This document shows positions 46,187-57,752 of a stretch of DNA of 64,000 nucleotides, one piece after another; positions within the stretch are counted from its first letter, which is position 1; each line of letters starts with the position of its first letter. The notes beneath the pieces were generated by a model that was given only the letters and a program-made list of their open reading frames with translations, was not told where the DNA came from and searched no databases. A program made the translations under genes and the position numbers. The DNA lies in the NCBI GenBank assembly GCA_945910005.1, contig OX246744.1, positions 38,384,011 through 38,448,010 on the forward strand, in the 5' to 3' direction. This stretch comes from Isoperla grammatica. Lineage: Eukaryota; Arthropoda; Insecta; Plecoptera; Perlodidae.

Positions 46187-49100
46187 CTCTCGCACGGACA
46201 GCTGCATGTTATGTGGCCTGCTCTCGCACGGACAGCTGCATGTTATGTGGCCTGCTCTCGCACGGACAGCTGCATGTTATGTGGCCTGCTCTCGCACGGA
46301 CAGCTGCATGTTATGTGGCCTGCTCTCGCACGGACAGCTGCATGTTATGTGACCTGCTCTCGCACGGACAGCTGTATGCTATATGGCCTGCTCTCGCACT
46401 GACAGCTGCATGTTATGTGGCCTGCTCTCGCACTGACAGCTGCATGTTATGTGGCCTGCTCTCGCACGGACAGCTGCATGTTATGTGACCTGCTCTCGCA
46501 CGGACAGCTGTATGCTATGTGGCCTTCTCTCGCACGGACAGCTGCATATTATGTGGCCTGCTCTCGCACGGACAGCTGCATGTTATGTGACCTGCTCTCG
46601 CACGGACAGCTGTATGCTATGTGGCCTTCTCTCGCACGGACAGCTGCATGTTATGTGGCCTGCTTTCGCACGGACAGCTGCATGTTATGTGGCCTGCTCT
46701 CGCACGGACAGCTGTATGCTATGTGGCCTTCTCTCGCACGGACAGCTGCATGTTATGTGGCCTGCTCTCGCACGGACAGCTGCATGTTATGTGGCCTGCT
46801 CTCGCACGGACAGCTGCATGTTATGTGGCCTGCTCTCGCACGGACAGCTGCATGTTATGTGACCTGCTCTCGCACGGACAGCTGCATGTTATGTGGCCTG
46901 CTCTCGCACGGACAGCTGCATGTTATGTAGCCTGCTCTCGCACGGATAGCTGCATGTTATGTGGCCTGCTCTCGCACGGACAGCTGCATGTTATGTGGCC
47001 TGCTCTCGCACGGACAGCTGCATGTTATGTGGCCTGCTCTCGCACGGACAGCTGCATGTTATGTGGCCTGCTCTCGCACGGACAGCTGCATGTTTGTGGC
47101 CTGCTCTCGCACGGACAGCTGTATGTTATGTGGCCTGCTCTCGCACGGACAGCTGCATGTTATGTGGCCTGCTCTCGCACGGACAGCTGCATGTTATTTG
47201 GCCTGCTCTCGCACGGACAGCTGCATGTTATGTGGCCTGCTCTCGCACGGACAGCTGCATGTTATTTCGCCTGCTCTTGCACGGACAGCTGCATGTTATG
47301 TGGCCTGCTCTCGCACGGACAGCTGCATGTTATGTGGCCTGCTCTCGCACGGACAGATGCATGTTATGTGGCCTGCACTCGCACGGACAGCTGCATGTTA
47401 TGTGGCCTGCTCTCGCACGGACAGCTGCATGTTATGTGGCCTGCTCTCGCACGGACAGCTGCATGTTATGTGGCCTGCTCTCGCACGGACAGCTGCATGT
47501 TATGTGGCCTGCTCTCGCACGGACAGCTGCATGTTATGTGGCCTGCTCTCGCACGGACAGCTGCATTTTATGTGGCCTGCTCTCGCACGGACAGCTGTAT
47601 GCTATGTGGCCTGCTCTCGCACGGACAGCTGTATGTTATGTGGCCTGCTCTCGCACGGACAGCTGCATGTTATGTGGCCTGCTCTCGCACGGACAGCTGC
47701 ATGTTATGTGGCCTGCTCTCGCACGGACAGCTGCATGTTATGTGGCCTGCTCTCGCACGGACAGCTGCATGTTATGTGGCCTGCTCACAGCTGTATGTTA
47801 TGTGGCCTGCTCTCGCACGGACAGCTGTATGTTATGTGGCCTGCTCTCGCACGGACAGCTGCATGTAATGTGGCCTGCTCACAGCTGTATGTTATGTGGC
47901 CTGCTCTCGCACGGACAGCTGTATGTTATGTGGCCTGCTCTCGCACGGACAGCTGCATGTTATGTGGCCTGCTCTCGCACGGACAGCTGCATGTTATGTG
48001 GCCTGCTTTCGCACGGACAGCTGTGTGTTATGTGGCCTGCTCTCGCACGGACAGCTGCATGTAATGTGGCCTGCTCACAGCTGCATGTTATGTGGCCTGC
48101 TCTCGCACGGACAGCTGCATGTTACGTGGCCTGCTCTCGCACGGACAGCTGCATGTTATGTGACCTGCTCTCGCACGGACAGCTGCATGTTATGTGGCCT
48201 GCTCTCGCACGGACAGCTGCATGTTATGTGGCCTGCTGTTGCACGGACAGCTGCATGTTATGTGGCCTGCTCTCGCACGGACAGCTGCATGTTATGTGGC
48301 CTGCTCTCGCACGGACAGCTGCATGTTATGTGGCCTGCTCTCGCACGGACAGCTGCATGTTATGTGGCCTGCTGTTGCACGGACAGCTGCATGTTATGTG
48401 GCCTGCTCTCGCACGGACAGCTGCATGTTATGTGGCCTGCTCTCGCACGGACAGCTGCATGTTATGTGGCCTGCTTTCGCACGGACAGCTGTGTGTTATG
48501 TGGCCTGCTCTCGCACGGACAGCTGCATGTTATGTGGCCTGCTCTCACACGGACAGCTGTATGTTATGTGGCCTGCTCTTGCACGGACAGCTGCATGTTA
48601 TGTGGCCTGCTCTCGCACGGACAGCTGCATGTTATGTGGCCTGCTCTCGCACGGACAGCTGCATGTTATGTGGCCTGCTCTCGCACGGACAGCTGCATGT
48701 TATGTGGCCTGCTCTCGCACGGACAGCTGCATGTTATGTGGCCTGCTCTCGCACGGACAGCTGCATGTTATGTGGCCTGCTTTCGCACGGACAGCTGTGT
48801 GTTATGTGGCCTGCTCTCGCACGGACAGCTGCATGTTATGTGGCCTGCTCACAGCTGCATGTTATGTGGCCTGCTCTCGCACGGACAGCTGCATGTTATG
48901 TGGCCTGCTCTCGCACGGACAGCTGCATGTTATGTGGCCTGCTGTTGCACGGACAGCTGCATGTTATGTGGCCTGCTCTCGCACGGACAGCTGCATGTTA
49001 TGTGGCCTGCTCTCGCACGGACAGCTGCATGTTATGTGGCCTGCTCTCGCACGGACAGCTGCATGTTATGTGGCCTGCTCTCGCACGGACAGCTGCATGT

Positions 49101-49417
49101 TATGTGGCCTGCTCTCGCACGGACAGCTGCATGTTATGTGGCCTGCTCTTGCACGGACAGCTGCATGTTATGTGGCCTGCTCACGCACGGACAGCTGCAT
49201 GTTATGTGGCCTGCTCTCGCACGGAGAGCTGCATGTTATGTGGCCTGCTCTCGCACGGACAGCTGCATGTTATGTGGCCTGCTCTCGCACGGACAGCTGC
49301 ATGTTATGTGGCCTGCTCTCGCACAGACAGCTACATGTTATGTGGCCTGCTCTCGCACGGAGAGCTGCATGTTATGTGGCCTGCTCTCGCACGGACCGCT
49401 GCATGTTATGTGGCCTG
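46187..49417 (+). repeat. 34-bp minisatellite derived from Helitron helicase codons (~95 copies)
   Basis: The unit CTCTCGCACGGACAGCTGCA plus TGTTATGTGGCCTG encodes parts of SHGQL..V and VACSR, the very helicase residues that flank the array on both sides. Because 34 is not a multiple of three and the unit has no stop in any phase, long open frames (up to 843 aa) appear in all three frames. Partial units with CCTGCTCACAGCTG (about 47785, 47877, 48070, 48845) are 16-bp deletion variants. Variants such as GCTGTTGCACGG recur in blocks, indicating multi-unit duplication. Confidence 0.96.
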
Positions 49418-49499
49418 CTCACGCGTCGGAAAACCTTCTGATATATTTGTGTACGCACCAGACGGAAAAACGAAAATATTGTGTGTCTAAAAGCAATTG

Positions 49500-50980
49500 A
49501 ACAAACACAATGAAAACACAAACTCTTTCTTTCCTTCAGTGGCATTGCAACGCATGCCGGGTACTCGCTAGTCAAGTATATTTATAGCACTAATACGCCG
49601 TCCCGTATCGAAATCATATAGTGTTGAAATACGTGAAGGAATAAAAGTTATCTCAATAATATACAGTGCTAGGTGACCCGGCGAACTTCGTACTGACTTA
49701 GAATCAATAAATGTGGTGTTAACTTATTAGTTGAAATCAATTCAATTTTTTATAAACATATAATAAATACTAAAATGAATAAGACCAATAAATGTTCAAA
49801 CATCTAAACGAAATGTATTATATATAATCACATTAAAATAAATATAATTCACGTGGTAGCAAGGCATTTTCTTTATTGAAGCAAATCGACATGATTTGCG
49901 TATCATTGTTGCACTTCTTTCTGTTGAACTATTTGCTGGATGGGTTTCACTCGGGTCGATATCCTTCATTGACGTTACGTAGCGGTCCTGAGTTGAAGTA
50001 AATAACGTAATGCTGCCACCACTCACTCAATTGGCTGTGGGAGTGACACCACAAAACAAGTAATTAAGGAATGAAATATAAAGGAGGCATAAATATTGGT
50101 TCTTAAGCTGCATGGTTACTTTAAAAAGCAAGCACGAATATACTAATGTAAACGCGATTTGATACATATTAGAGGCAGAAATTACATTTCTATTGCTGTC
50201 AATAACTGTTAGTAACGGTGGCGGACCGCGGCGAAAACATGACAGCGAAAATTCTTAGCAACGCACATTGCACTGCATCCAACAATGTCGGGAAGTATAA
50301 TAGCTTTGGAAATTAGAAAAATTTATGCAATGCGCATTCTTGAATTGTTGTTAATTGTTGTTTGTATTAGCATTGAAATCTTTTCGCCAGAAAGTTCGTA
50401 GATATTGACGCGCTCGCTTATCAACGCGTCAAACAGAGCGTTTTCCTAGTATAGTTATTTGCAATATCATACCGTCCCCATAAAAATAATACAATTATTT
50501 TTGGTCAAATAGTATTTATAAATTTGTTAGGGAACCGGCCGTAAAAAGCGCACAACCAGGCAACATTGATCAAGTTTCCGTTTGTAAATGATATTTGACT
50601 TGATTACATGTTAATGAAGTATTAATTTACATCACTAGCATCATTAACGTTTGTAATCAATTTGCAATAAACTCGTGATATCAGGAAATGTGGATCATCG
50701 GCAGTAATGTACAACAATGACGTGGTAAATTGTATACATTTTTATAATTTATTATTTGGAAGAAAGATTTCGAAAATTACATGGAATGTGATGTGGTAAT
50801 TACAATGATAATATTTATTATTAATAATATTGTTATGTAAAAGGATGGACTTGTCCATCTTTTACTTTTTATTGGAATTCGTGGTTTATGAACGCTCTTA
50901 AGTGTGTCATTTTACATGTGTGCAACATTGCCACAGCGTGATTGTCAGCGTTTTCGTCATTATTTCAATCGTGACTGCTA
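49500..50980. other. AT-rich DNA, nothing identified
   Basis: Sequence after the Helitron remnant, perhaps partly its 3' non-coding part. No gene or element ends recognised; small frames are AT-rich and lack domains. Confidence 0.5.
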
Positions 50981-51411
50981 AGTCAGCAGAGGCCGAAGCG
51001 AGGCTAGTTTTGCGCCACGCGACGGACGGGGAGTCTCCCTGAAGGAACCGAGCAAGATGGTTGTGCGGTAGGTGCGTGAGCCAAGGAGGCCGTGGCCGCC
51101 GTAGAGGGCTGACCCCGCGAGGGAAGATGTGGTGGAACGGGGGAAGCATGTCCTAGCAGCCTGGGCGAAGATTGAGGGTACGTGGGAGACGAGCGGAGGA
51201 GAACGATATGGACGTGGCAAGAGGACGGACGGATCTGAGGACGAAGGTGCGGACACGACAGGCGATTGGAGGACAAACGGGTGGACGGTTGCCAGCTGGA
51301 AACGTGGTAATGAGGTATGGAGCACTGGCCCTCGTTATCAAATGGAATGTGCCCTTCAGGCTGATTATGACCATAGTCAGGTTTGCCACGCTAAAGCCAC
51401 GTATAGGATAA
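50981..51411 (+). other. GC-rich island, possible exon with a GTAAGT donor
   Basis: About 430 bp of markedly higher GC than the surrounding DNA, ending ATAAAT followed by GTAAGTAATAA at 51412, a good 5' splice donor. Overlapping frames occur on both strands (plus 51129-51464; minus 50978-51325), with no recognisable domain and no way to choose between them. It could be a first exon, an exonised repeat or neither. Confidence 0.3.
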
Positions 51412-51516
51412 ATGTAAGTAATAATAAATATGGTTCCTCAAGATTCGAACCAAAGATGTTGTGATTCAACATAACCTAGATTCCTCCTCAGTCTTGCCAA
51501 AGATCCCGCATGTGCG

Positions 51517-54500
51517 AGTTCACGTATGTCGAGAGAGTGTTACGTCCCCAGTAAAACCTTGAGACAGCCGACCAGAGCGTGGGTTCGAGTCCCGTACCAG
51601 GGTGGTAGGGACAAGGGTGGGTAGTTCACGTATGTCGAGAGAGTGTTACGTCCCCAGTAAGCCGACCAGAGCGTGGGTTCGAGTCCCGTACCAGGGTGGT
51701 AGGGACAAGGGTGGGTAGTTCACGTATGTCGAGAGAGTGTTACGTCCCCAGTAAGCCGACCAGAGCGTGGGTTCGAGTCCCGTACCAGGGTGGTAGGGAC
51801 AAGGGTGGGTAGTTCACGTATGTCGAGAGAGTGTTACGTCCCCAGTAAGCCGACCAGAGCGTGGGTTCGAGTCCCGTACCAGGGTGGTAGGGACAAGGGT
51901 GGGTATTTCACGTATGTCGAGAAAGTGTTACGTCCCCAGTAAGCCGACCAGAGCGTGGGTTCGAGTCCCGTACCAGGGTGGTAGGGACAAGGGTGGGTAG
52001 TTCACGTATGTCGAGAGAGTGTTACGTCCCCAGTAAGCCGACCAGAGCGTGGGTTCGAGTCCCGTACCAGTGTGGTAGGGACAAGGGTGGGTAGTTCACG
52101 TATGTCGAGAGTGTTACGTCCCCAGTAAGCCGACCAGAGCGTGGGTTCGAGTCCCGTACCAGGGTGGTAGGGACAAGGGTGGGTAGTTCACGTATGTCGA
52201 GAAAGTGTTACGTCCCCAGTAAGCCGACCAGAGCGTGGGTTCGAGTCCCGTACCAGGGTGGTAGGGACAAGGGTGGGTAGTTCACGTATGTCGAGAGAGT
52301 GTTACGTCCCCAGTAAGCCGACCAGAGCGTGGGTTCGAGTCCCGTACCAGGGTGGTAGGGACAAGGGTGGGTAGTTCACGTATGTCGAGAGAGTGTTACG
52401 TCCCCAGTAAAACCTTGAGACAGCCGACCAGAGCGTGGGTTCGAGTCCCTTACCAGGGTGGTAGGGAGAAGGGTGGGTAGTTCACGTATGTCGACAGAGT
52501 GTTACGTCCCCAGTAAGCCGACCAAAGCGTGGGTTCGAGTCCCGTACCAGGGTGGTAGGGACAAGGGTGGGTAGTTCACGTATGTCGAGAGAGTGTTACG
52601 TCCCCAGTAAGCCGACCAGAGCGTGGGTTCGAGTCCCGTACCAGGGTGGTAGGGACAAGGGTGGGTAGTTCCCGTATGTCGAGAGAGTGTTACGTCCCCA
52701 GTAAGCCGACCAGAGCGTGGGTTCGAGTCCCGTACCAGGGTGGTAGGGACAAGGGTGGGTAGTTCACGTATGTCGAGAGAGTGTTACGTCCCCAGTAAGC
52801 CGACCAGAGCGTGGGTTTGAGTCCCGTACCAGGGTGGTAGGGACAAGGGTGAGTAGTTATCACGTATGTCGAGAGAGTGTTACGTCCCCAGTAAGCCGAC
52901 CAGAGCGTAGGTTCGAGTCCCGTACCAGGGTGGTAGGGACAAGGGTGGGTAGTTCACGTATGTCGAGAGAGTGTTACGTCCCCAGTAAGCCGACCAGAGC
53001 GTAGGTTCGAGTCCCGTACCAGGGTGGTAGGGACAAGGGTGGGTAGTTCACGTATGTCGAGAGAGTGTTACGTCCCCAGTAAGCCGACCAGAGCGTGGGT
53101 TCGAGTCCCGTACCAGGGTGGTAGGGACAAGGGTGGGTAGTTCACGTATGTCGAGAGAGTGTTACGTCCCCAGTAAGCCGACCAGAGCGTGGGGTCGAGT
53201 CCCGTACCAGGGTGGTAGGGACAAGGGTGGGTAGTTCACGTATGTCGAGAGAGTGTTACGTCCCCAGTAAGCCGACCAGAGCGTGGGTTCGAGTCCCGTA
53301 CCAGGGTGGTAGGGACAAGGGTGGGTAGTTCACGTATGTCGAGAGAGTGTTACGTCCCCAGTAAGCCGACCAGAGCGTGGGTTCGAGTCCCGTACCAGGG
53401 TGGTAGGGACAAGGGTGGGTAGTTCACGTATGTCGAGAGAGTGTTACGTCCCCAGTAAGCCGACCAGAGCGTGGGTTCGAGTCCCGTACCAGGGTGGTAA
53501 GGACAAGGGTGGGTAGTTCACGTATGTCGAGAGAGTGTTACGTCCCCAGTAAGCCGACCAGAGCGTGGGTTCGAGTCCCGTACCAGGGTGGTAGGGACAA
53601 GGGTGGGTAGTTCACGTATGTCGAGAGAGTGTTACGTCCCCAGTAAGCCGACCAGAGCGTGGGTTCGAGTCCCGTACCAGGGTGGTAGTGACAAGGGTGG
53701 GTAGTTCACGTATGTCGAGAGAGTGTTACGTCCCCAGTAAGCCGACCAGAGCGTGGGTTCGAGTCCCGTACCAGGGTGGTAGGGACAAGGGTGGGTAGTT
53801 CACGTATGTCGAGAGAGTGTTACGTCCCCAGTAAGCCGACCAGAGCGTGGGTTCGAGTCCCGTACCAGGGTGGTAGGGACAAGGGTGGGTAGTTCACGTA
53901 TGTCGAGAAAGTGTTACGTCCCCAGTAAGCCGACCAGAGCGTGGGTTCGAGTCCCGTACCAGGGTGGTAAGGACAAGGGTGGGTAGTTCACGTATGTCGA
54001 GAGAGTGTTACGTCCCCAGTAAGCCGACCAGAGCGTGGGTTCGAGTCCCGTACCAGGGTGGTAAGGACAAGGGTGGGTAGTTCACGTATGTCGAGAGAGT
54101 GTTACGTCCCCAGTAAGCCGACCAGAGCGTGGGTTCGAGTCCCGTACCAGGGTGGTAGGGACAAGGGTGGGTAGTTCACGTATGTCGAGAGAGTGTTACG
54201 TCCCCAGTAAGCCGACCAGAGCGTGGGTTCGAGTCCCGTACCAGAGTGGTAGGGACAAGGGTGGGTAGTTCACGTATGTCGAGAGAGTGTTACGTCCCCA
54301 GTAAGCCGACCAGAGCGTGGGTTCGAGTCCCGTACCAGGGTGGTAGGGACAAGGGTGGGTAGTTCACGTATGTCGAGAGAGTGTTACGTCCCCAGTAAGC
54401 CGACCAGAGCGTGGGTTCGAGTCCCGTACCAGGGTGGTAGGGACAAGGGTGGGTAGTTCACGTATGTCGAGAGAGTGTTACGTCCCCAGTAAGCCGACCA

Positions 54501-54736
54501 GAGCGTGGGTTCGAGTCCCGTACCAGGGTGGTAGGGACAAGGGTAGGTAGTTCACGTATGTCGAGAGAGTGTTACGTCCCCAGTAAGCCGACCAGAGCGT
54601 GGGTTCGAGTCCCGTACCAGGGTGGTAGGGACAAGGGTGGGTAGTTCACGTATGTCGAGAGAGTGTTACGTCCCCAGTAAGCCGACCAGAGCGTGGGTTC
54701 GAGTCCCGTACCAGGGTGGTAGGGACAAGGGTGGGT
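51517..54736. repeat. 94-bp minisatellite with a pol III B-box match in nearly every unit
   Basis: About 34 units, highly uniform. Nearly every unit contains GTGGGTTCGAGTCCCGTACC, whose GGTTCGAGTCC fits the tRNA T-arm / B-box consensus; one unit has GGGTTTGAG and one GGGGTCGAG. Units 1 and 10 carry 12 extra bases (AACCTTGAGACA) and lie 856 bp apart, so a nine-unit block was duplicated. No matching A box was found in the unit. The likely origin is a tRNA-derived SINE fragment, by inference. Confidence 0.95.
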
Positions 54737-55490
54737 CGGCGCGAGATCTCGCTACATGACAATATGCTCCTTTTTCCGGTTTCTGGAGTGTACCGCTACC
54801 ACTATACAGCGGGCGGATGTTCTGAAGGTTTTGATATATGCTTCGTACTTATGATAGTTTCAAGTTCATCCATCTTTACTTGTATGTTGCATAATCTCAG
54901 TGGTAGATTAAATTATTTTACTGCCTGGATTTAAAAAAAAAAAGAACAAAAAACATAATATTCTAACTAGGATCGCAATCGCAATCGGAGTAATCTGTAA
55001 AAAAAATAATATAAATGACCATAAATAGAAACTAAATAGTTGTTTACAAAATTACTGTTCAAATTACAATTCCAAAACTTTTACCAAGTATCAAAATTGT
55101 TAGTTTGGACATAATCGTAAAATAGTATTAAAATCTGTCAACAAGTTTTCATTTAATAAAATAATATTAATTTTTTGTATAGTACGGTTTTTTAGTTATT
55201 CAAAATTATGCACAACATACCCAACTTATGATTTTAAATTGAAACCATAAATTCTGAAAAAAATGCATTTTCGCAATTTTGATGGTATCGGTACTGTAGA
55301 TATTTTTAGATTAACGCCGCATCCTTCAAAACATAACTTTGACCAGAAACAAACATTTGCGATAGCCAATTTTTATTGTAGTTAACGTACATATTTTGTT
55401 CTAGGAGGTGAGGAATTTTCAGTTCATTATCTGTCGTGATATTTGTGGTACAATGTTTCTCATCTACCGGTACAAGGTAGACCCCACATG
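54737..55490. other. AT-rich DNA, nothing identified
   Basis: A short frame at 54716-54934 starts in the array and has no domain. The rest is A/T runs without element ends. Confidence 0.5.
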
Positions 55491-55634
55491 TTGATCATTT
55501 GCTCTTAGATTCGAAGAGAAGACGATTCAAGTCCCGGAATAAATGTCCAGATCTTGTCCAGGAAACCTGCGGCAAACAGACAATCCGGGTAACATGATTC
55601 TTGATCTAGACAAGCGACACAAAATAGCCTCGTC
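55491..55634. repeat. Old dispersed repeat, copy A
   Basis: TTGCTCTTAGATTCGAAGAG, AAGACGATTCAAG and CCGGGTAACA are matched in copy B (55924-55992 plus 56596-56670). Copy A lacks the hAT element present in copy B and so shows the empty site (CTTGTCCAGGAAACCTG). Confidence 0.75.
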
Positions 55635-55636
55635 TA

Positions 55637-55797
55637 AAGTCGTCTTACAACAACTTCGGTAATGCTTTCGTCATCAATCAATGACGTGTTTACGGTCTAG
55701 GCCAACCCGAGCAGGTATATGAATTAGCCACGGCCGCTGGTTGGCTGCCGCTCACCCATCCGTGAAGGAAGCAATACCGAAGTTGTTGTACGACAAG
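55637..55797. mobile_element. MITE, family with CTTACAACAACTTCGG ends
   Basis: 161 bp between TA dinucleotides. The left end AAGTCGTCTTACAACAACTT and complemented right end CTTGTCGTACAACAACTT match. The inner GCTTTCGTCA and GCTGGTTGGCTGCCGCTCAC are shared with 57596-57752. TA flanks suggest a Tc1/mariner-type relative. Confidence 0.78.
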
Positions 55798-55923
55798 TAC
55801 ACACATAAGTCAAGGGTAGTAGGCCTAACAATATCTACAGTTCTACACCATGCATCACTATAGGCCCCCAAGGGTTAACTAATACCACATACCATGATAA
55901 TGTGACGTACTCATATCCAAAGC

Positions 55924-55992
55924 TGTTGATTATTTTTGCTCTTGGACTTCAAGAGAAGACGATTGAACAAACAGTCCTGATGCCTTGTTCAA
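55924..55992. repeat. Old dispersed repeat, copy B (left part)
   Basis: Matches copy A up to the hAT insertion point and resumes after it (56596 onward: GACACCTGTAGCAAACA). Confidence 0.7.
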
Positions 55993-56587
55993 TAGGGCGG
56001 ACCGAAAAATTCAATTTTTGTTTTTCAAGTCGTAATTCCGCGGAAAAGTTGCGAATTGGGGAGACTAAAAAGGGGTAAAAAAGAAATAAAATCGGTTTTT
56101 ATCTTCCGGTCACGCATGTTCTCTAAACTTTGCGCTAAAATTTGGAAAAATTCACATTTTTACGACATAGCTTCTTCCCGAATGTAAATCCTCAAATAGG
56201 TAAATATGTGGTGAATATATAAATAACCAATTTGTTGTAATAGCTCAAGAGGCTATCGGGAAGAGGCTATTATCGTAAAAACGAATTTTTTTCCAAATTA
56301 GCAAACTTTAGAGCACACGCGCGACCGGAAGATACAAACAGATTTTATTTCTTTTTTTTACCCCTTTTTAATGTCCCCAATTTGCAACGTTTTCGTGGTA
56401 TTACGACTTGAAACAAAAAAATTTTGACAATTTTTTCCCCAAGGTTCCGCAAACTTAAGGGCACATGTGCGACCGGAAGGTATAAACCGATTTTATTTAT
56501 TTTTTTACCGCTTTTTAGTCCCCCCAATTCACAACTTTCCGCGGTATTACGACTTTAAAAAAAATTGATATTTTTCGGCCCACGCTA
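55993..56587. mobile_element. Foldback hAT-type element with long, partly duplicated arms
   Basis: 595 bp bounded by 8-bp duplications TTGTTCAA (55985-55992, 56588-56595). The ends are TAGGGCGGACCGAAAAAT and, complemented, TAGCGTGGGCCGAAAAAT. The arms run about 170 bp; the right arm exists twice (about 56295-56430 and 56445-56580), both complementary to the left (TTATCTTCCGGTC, GGGGTAAAAAAGAAATAAAA). Non-coding. Confidence 0.82.
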
Positions 56588-56595
56588 TTGTTCAA

Positions 56596-57595
56596 GACAC
56601 CTGTAGCAAACACAAATACCCCGGGTAACAACGAGTCTAGGTAGAGACAAGCCAAGCCTCGCCGACATACAGACGGTATTAACGTATCGGGAGTAACAGT
56701 AGAAATAATGACCCATCGCGCGTCGGGGTAGAATAAGTTCAGAGTGACTCTGCTAGTCGTAAGAGGCGACGAAAAAGACCCTGTCCATTACCCCCTCACT
56801 GCTACACTGAAGATTGCTCCTCCCACTTGGCCCTGCCCAGCCTTGTTACACTCCCTTTGTTACTTCACTATCTTTATGACTTCACTCCCTTTATGACTTC
56901 ACTCCCTTATAAAGACCACGCGATGTGTAATGGATTCGGACATGTGGCGATTTTTCCAAAGTTACAAAATTATGGAACGTAAAAAGAAAAAAATATCATC
57001 ATTGACCTAGAGAGGGGCATTCCTCTAGAGTGCCATCATATCACAGCCTTCTAGAAGAGCCAATGTATGTGTACTACTAGATCTCAACTAGATCTCCGCT
57101 ACCGGCTTCCCTACGAAACAAGGTTGGATCATGGATTTATAATAGTACCATGTCCATACAACTCCATGGTTGGATACTAAATATTTTAGCAGACTTTGCA
57201 AAAAGGATTTGTTTCGCTAGTGCTAACTAGAAACAACGTTTGGCAGCGGGCAGCGCCATTGGCTAATAAATAAATTAAGTTGCCCTAACGAAAGTATTCT
57301 GATGCTTACGACACACGCGAGTCCAAGGCGACAAACTTATATTTGTCTACTTCGCTATAATTGCTACTATCTAATCTAAACAGGTCCATTGGTGTTAATG
57401 TAAAATCTTCCGTTGGTTATCTGTAACAGTGGGTGTGGCCAAACCGCCTGTGCACTCGACTAAACCGAACCATGCATTGAAGAATGTGTGAAAGAACGCC
57501 AGGTATCTGTTGATTTTCTTTCAATTGGAGCGGTTGAAAGGGGCAGAAGACAATGACCCCGGAGATCGGTATGCGAATACTTTCGGTGGGAACTA
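56596..57595. other. Unassigned DNA containing a lone inverted copy of the 68-bp repeat
   Basis: Begins with the rest of dispersed repeat copy B. Positions 56726-56783 are a single reverse-complement copy of the 68-bp minisatellite unit. CTTTATGACTTCACTCC is repeated near 56870-56905. No gene recognised in the remainder. Confidence 0.6.
56726..56783 (-). repeat. Lone diverged copy of the 68-bp minisatellite unit
   Basis: GAGTGACTCTGCTAGTCGTA and AGAGGCGACGAAAAAGACCC are the complement of the core of the units at 58.2-61.0 kb, but with GAACTTATT where array units have CGGCCTATT, so the hairpin is absent here. It suggests the array unit comes from a dispersed repeat. Confidence 0.85.
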
Positions 57596-57752
57596 AAGTA
57601 GTCTTACAATAACTTCGGTAATTCTTTCGTCATCAATCAATGAGGTGTTTAAGGTCTCGGCCAACCAGAGCAGGTATTTGAATCAGCCACGGCCGCTGGT
57701 TGGCTGCCGCTCACCCACCCGTGATGGAAGCATTACCGAAGATGTTGTACGT
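57596..57752. mobile_element. MITE, CTTACAACAACTTCGG family, second copy
   Basis: Matches 55637-55797 end to end (AAGTAGTCTTACAATAACTT to CCGAAGATGTTGTACG). It abuts the next MITE directly, with no spacer. Confidence 0.75.

Larger units (their letters stand above)
43979..49499 (+). pseudogene. Helitron helicase (Pif1-like) remnant, interrupted and expanded
   Basis: Pieces of a Helitron RepHel C-terminal helicase are readable in order. MAHNEALQALHRTLNDLKGN and LFSGALVALSG lie at 44127-44415. RQTLPVIP and LNACISQINSF, after a shift and an inserted stretch, lie at 44420-44540. AERLAKQLLDIDYGKMAIDE lies at 44610-44680. After the hAT insertion come FKRLRSPVRLAFIMTVNKAQ and GQSLQLCRLNLENPWLSHGQ (46080-46195). 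After the 34-bp array come VACSRVGKPSDIFVYAPDGK and TKILCV (49410-49490). The last two blocks belong to the conserved C-terminal helicase motifs. Frameshifts, the hAT and the array (entry and exit frames differ by one) make it non-functional. Helitron termini were not located. Confidence 0.85.

Noticed and set aside
46959..49490. 843-aa open frame as a real Cys-rich repeat protein
   Set aside because: The 34-bp unit is stop-free in all phases, so all three frames are open at once; the flanks are Helitron helicase in mismatched frames.
50907..51464. Five overlapping frames on both strands near 51 kb
   Set aside because: They exclude each other and none has a recognisable domain; kept only as a possible exon region.
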